The notes beneath the pieces were generated by a model that saw only the letters and a list, made by a program, of their open reading frames with translations, ran no database searches and was not told the origin of the DNA. Of a stretch of 64,000 nt of DNA, positions 61,545-64,000 are shown piece by piece. Numbering within the stretch: position 1 is the stretch's first letter; the number at the start of each line of letters is the position of its first letter. The translations under genes and the position numbers were made by a program. This DNA comes from Nomia melanderi (Eukaryota > Arthropoda > Insecta > Hymenoptera > Halictidae). The stretch is from the NCBI RefSeq assembly GCF_051020985.1, contig NW_027475171.1, positions 186,001 to 250,000 on the forward strand, written 5' to 3'.

Positions 61545-64000
61545 GCGCAATAAACGAAAGTGTATTATCTGCAGGAGGCCCTGGCGCATGAATCTGTGCA
61601 GCGGGAACGACCTCGGACCACCAGGGGCCGAGAAAACCGCCGTCTCATGGGGCCGGACACTCAGGGTCAGGGAAAAATCCAATATATATCTGGTGATATC
61701 TCGGGTGCTATTAGAGATAGCGCAATAAACCAAAGTGAGTTATCTGCAGGAGGCCCTGGCGCCTGAAGCTGTGCAGCGGGAACGACCTCGGACCACCAGG
61801 GGCCGAGAAAACCACCGTCTCATGGGGCCGGACACTCTGGGTCAGGGAAAAATTCAATATATATGTGGTGATATCTCGGGTGCTATTACAGATAGCGCAA
61901 TAAATCAAAGTGCATTGTCTGTAGGAGGCCCCGGCGCATGAATCTGTGCAGCGGGAACGACCTCGGACCACCAGGGGCCGAGGAAACCACAGTCTCATGG
62001 GGCCGGATACTCAGGGTCAGGGGAAAATCCAATATATATCTGGTGATATCTCGGGTGCTATCAGAGATAGCGCAATAAACCAAGGTGAATTATCTGCAGG
62101 AGGCCCTGGCGCATGAATCTGTGCAACGGGAACGACCTCGGACCACCAGGGGCCGAGAAAACGACAGTCTCAAGGGGCCGGACACTCAGGTTCAGGGGAA
62201 AATCCAATATATATCTGGTGATATCTCGGGTGCTATTACAGATAGCGCAATAATTCAAAGTGCATTGTCTGTAGGAGGCCCTGGCGCATAAATGAGGCCA
62301 GCGGGAACGACCTCGGACCACCAGGGGCCGAGAAAACCACCGTCTCATGGGGCCGGACACTCAGGGTCAGTGAAAAATCCAATATATATCTGGTGATATC
62401 TCGGGTGCTATTAGAGATAGCGCAATAAACCAAAGTGAATTATTTGCAGGAGGCCCTGGCGCATGAATCTGTGCAACGGGAACGACCTCGGACCACCAGG
62501 GGCCGAGAAAACCACAGTCTCATGGGGCCGGACACTCAGGGTCATGGTAAAATCCAATATATATCTGGTGATATCTCGGGTGCTATTAGAGATAGCGCAA
62601 TAAGCCAAAGGGAATTATCTGCAGGAGGCCCTGGCGCATGAATCTGTGCAGCGGGAACGACCTCGGACCACCAGGGGCCGAGAAAACCACCGTCTCATGG
62701 GGCCGGACACTCAGGGTCAGGGAAAAATCCAATATATATCTGGTGATATCTCGTGTGCTATTAGAGATAGCGCAATAAACGAAAGTGTATTATCTGCAGG
62801 AGGCCCTGGCGCATGAATCTGTGCAGCGGGAACGACCTCGGACCACCAGGGGCCGAGAAAACCACCGTCTCATGGGGCCGGACACTCAGGGTCAGAGGAA
62901 AATCCAATATATATCTGGTGATATCTCGGGTGCTATTAGAGATAGCGCAATAAACCAAAGTGAGTTATCTGCAGGAGGCCCTGGCGCCTGAAGCTGTGCA
63001 GCGGGAACGACCTCGGACCACCAGGGGCCGAGAAAACTACAGTCTCATGGGGCCGGACACTCAGGGTCTGAGGAAAATCCAATATATATGTGGTGATATC
63101 TCGGGTGCTATTACAGATAGCGCAATAAATCAAAGTGCATTGTCTGTAGGAGGCCCTGGCGCATAAACCTGTGCAGCGGGAACGACCTCGGACCACCAGG
63201 GGCCGAGAAAACTACAGTCTCATGGGGCCGGACACTCAGGGTCTGAGGAAAATCCAATATATATCTGGAGATATCTCGGGTGCTCTTACAGATAGCGCAA
63301 TAAATCAAAGTGCATTGTCTGTAGGAGGCCCTGGCGCATGAATCTGTGCAGCGGGAAAGACCTCGGACCACCAGGGGCAGAGAAAACCACCGTCTCATGG
63401 GGCCGGACACTCAGGGTCAGGGGAAAATCCAATATATATCTGGTGATATCTCGGGTGCTATTAGAGATAGCGCAATTAACGAAAGTGAATTATCTGCAGG
63501 AGGCCCTGGCGCATGAATCTGTGCAGCGGGAACGACCTCGGACCACCAGGGGCCGAGAAAACCACCGTCTCATGGGGCCGGACACTCAGGGTCAGGGAAA
63601 AATTCAATATATATCTGGTGATATCGCGGGTGCTATTACAGATAGCGCAATAAATCAAAGTATATTGTCTGTAGCAGGCCCTGGCGCATGAATCTGTGCA
63701 GCGGGAACGACCTCGGACGGCCAGGGGCCGAGGAAACCACAGTCTCATGGGGCCGGACACTCAGGGTCAGGGGGAAATCCAATATATATCTGGTGATATC
63801 TCGGGTGCTATTAGAGATAGCGCAATAAACCAAAGTGAATTATCTGCAGGAGGCCCCGGCGCATGAATCTGGGCAGCGGGTACGACCTCGGACCACCAGG
63901 GGCCGAGAAAACCTCCGTCTCATGGGGCCGGACACTCAGGGTCTGAGGAAAATCCGATATATATCTGGTGATATCTCGGGTCCTATTACAGATAGCGAAA

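Larger units (their letters stand above)
61394..61568 (+). repeat. Reference monomer (near-consensus 175-bp unit)
   Basis: This copy is counted from ctgcaggagg and is used to place landmarks. Position 1 is a PstI-type ctgcag. ggcgcatgaa lies at 15-24, cagcgggaacg at 31-41 and cctcgg at 43-48. ccgagaaaacc is at 60-70, ccgtctcatgggg at 72-84, ccggacactcaggg at 85-98 and aaaaatccaatatatatctg at 105-124. EcoRV-type gatatc is at 127-132, ctattagagatagcgc at 139-154 and aataaatcaaagtg near 157-169. This copy has its own substitutions near the 3' end (for example cgaaagtgtatt). Diagnostic alternatives recur elsewhere: ctgcagg or ctgtagg, attagag or attacag, and aatcaaagtgcattgtctg or aaccaaagtgaattatctg. 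Confidence 0.9.
1..64000 (+). repeat. 175-bp tandem satellite array filling the window
   Basis: Landmarks such as ggcgcatgaatctg, cctcggaccacc and ggtgatatctcggg recur every 175 bp from the first to the last base, always in the same orientation, giving about 366 monomers. Most monomers are exactly 175 bp. Lengths of 172, 174, 176, 177 and 178 bp arise from small indels. No stretch of even one monomer length departs from the satellite, so there is no intergenic or unique DNA to annotate. The consensus is about 53% GC with A-rich patches (gaaaacc, gaaaaatcc, aatatatatc). The size is close to one nucleosome plus linker, as in many centromeric satellites. A centromeric or heterochromatic role is inferred from size and organisation only, because no flanking sequence or protein-binding data are available. 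I do not recognise the family by name. Confidence 0.98.
61051..64000 (+). repeat. Block L: near-consensus monomers with a seven-monomer (1225 bp) repeat
   Basis: Bases about 61350-61810 recur at about 62575-63035, 1225 bp apart. They share caataagccaaaggg, caataaacgaaagtgtatt, ccaaagtgagttatc and ggcgcctgaagctgtgc. Monomers here differ little from consensus and carry fewer indels than those in Blocks A to E. The array runs off the right edge mid-monomer. Confidence 0.85.

Noticed and set aside
61394..61568. Possible CENP-B box in the monomer
   Set aside because: The CGGGA in cagcgggaac and the CGGG in tctcgggtg were compared with the NTTCGNNNNANNCGGGN pattern. The TTCG and central A positions do not fit, and no better site was seen on either strand by eye.
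1..64000. CRISPR array
   Set aside because: The period is 175 bp and whole monomers are conserved. There is no short repeat separated by unique spacers and no cas gene.

Overview
The whole 64-kb window is one uninterrupted tandem satellite DNA array. It has a basic unit of 175 bp and about 366 units, all in the same orientation. No protein-coding gene, RNA gene, transposon, CRISPR array, telomere repeat or unique sequence can be supported anywhere in it. Many open frames exist on both strands, but they recur at the repeat period, overlap each other and are shadows of a monomer with few stop codons. The consensus monomer is about 53% GC with about nine CpG sites. A good reference copy lies at 61394-61568. 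A nucleosome-sized monomer arranged in multi-level higher-order repeats (HORs) points to a eukaryotic chromosome, most likely centromeric, pericentromeric or other heterochromatin. I do not recognise the sequence as a named satellite and cannot name the species.

Layout, left to right. Block A (1-10225) is a 27-monomer HOR of 4727 bp. It is followed by a second copy that gained three monomers by an internal tandem duplication, then the start of a third copy that breaks off. Block B (10226-13500) is built on a 13-monomer (2275 bp) spacing with smaller internal duplications. Block C (13583-21704) has a 2.7-kb segment present twice, 5249 bp apart, with one monomer lost and one gained between the copies. 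Block D (21690-28620) is a mosaic whose main repeat is a 14-monomer unit of 2449 bp. Block E (28620-42245) carries a 4.5-kb segment present twice, exactly 6825 bp (39 x 175) apart, plus partial copies. Block F (42250-43560) abruptly returns to Block A-type monomers more than 32 kb from Block A. Block G (43660-49265) is two nearly identical copies of a 16-monomer, 2800-bp HOR. Blocks H to K (49266-61050) have short local repeats with 2-, 5-, 8-, 10- and 11-monomer spacings. Block L (61050-64000) is close to consensus and contains a 7-monomer (1225 bp) repeat.

Several monomer subfamilies are interspersed. One carries a sharply bounded 36-bp replacement block. One is a 177-bp variant with an altered A-rich stretch. 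One is a divergent class marked by ctgagaagcgg. The consensus contains short inverted repeats: a CTCGG/CCGAG hairpin, a competing GGCCCTGG/CCAGGGGCC pairing, and a TATCTC/GAGATA dyad. No CENP-B-box-like match was found by eye. Everything seen is explained by amplification, unequal exchange and conversion-like mixing of one satellite family. The most noteworthy points are the very long HOR periods, the replacement-block subfamily, the return of Block A material at 42 kb, and the competing dyads.
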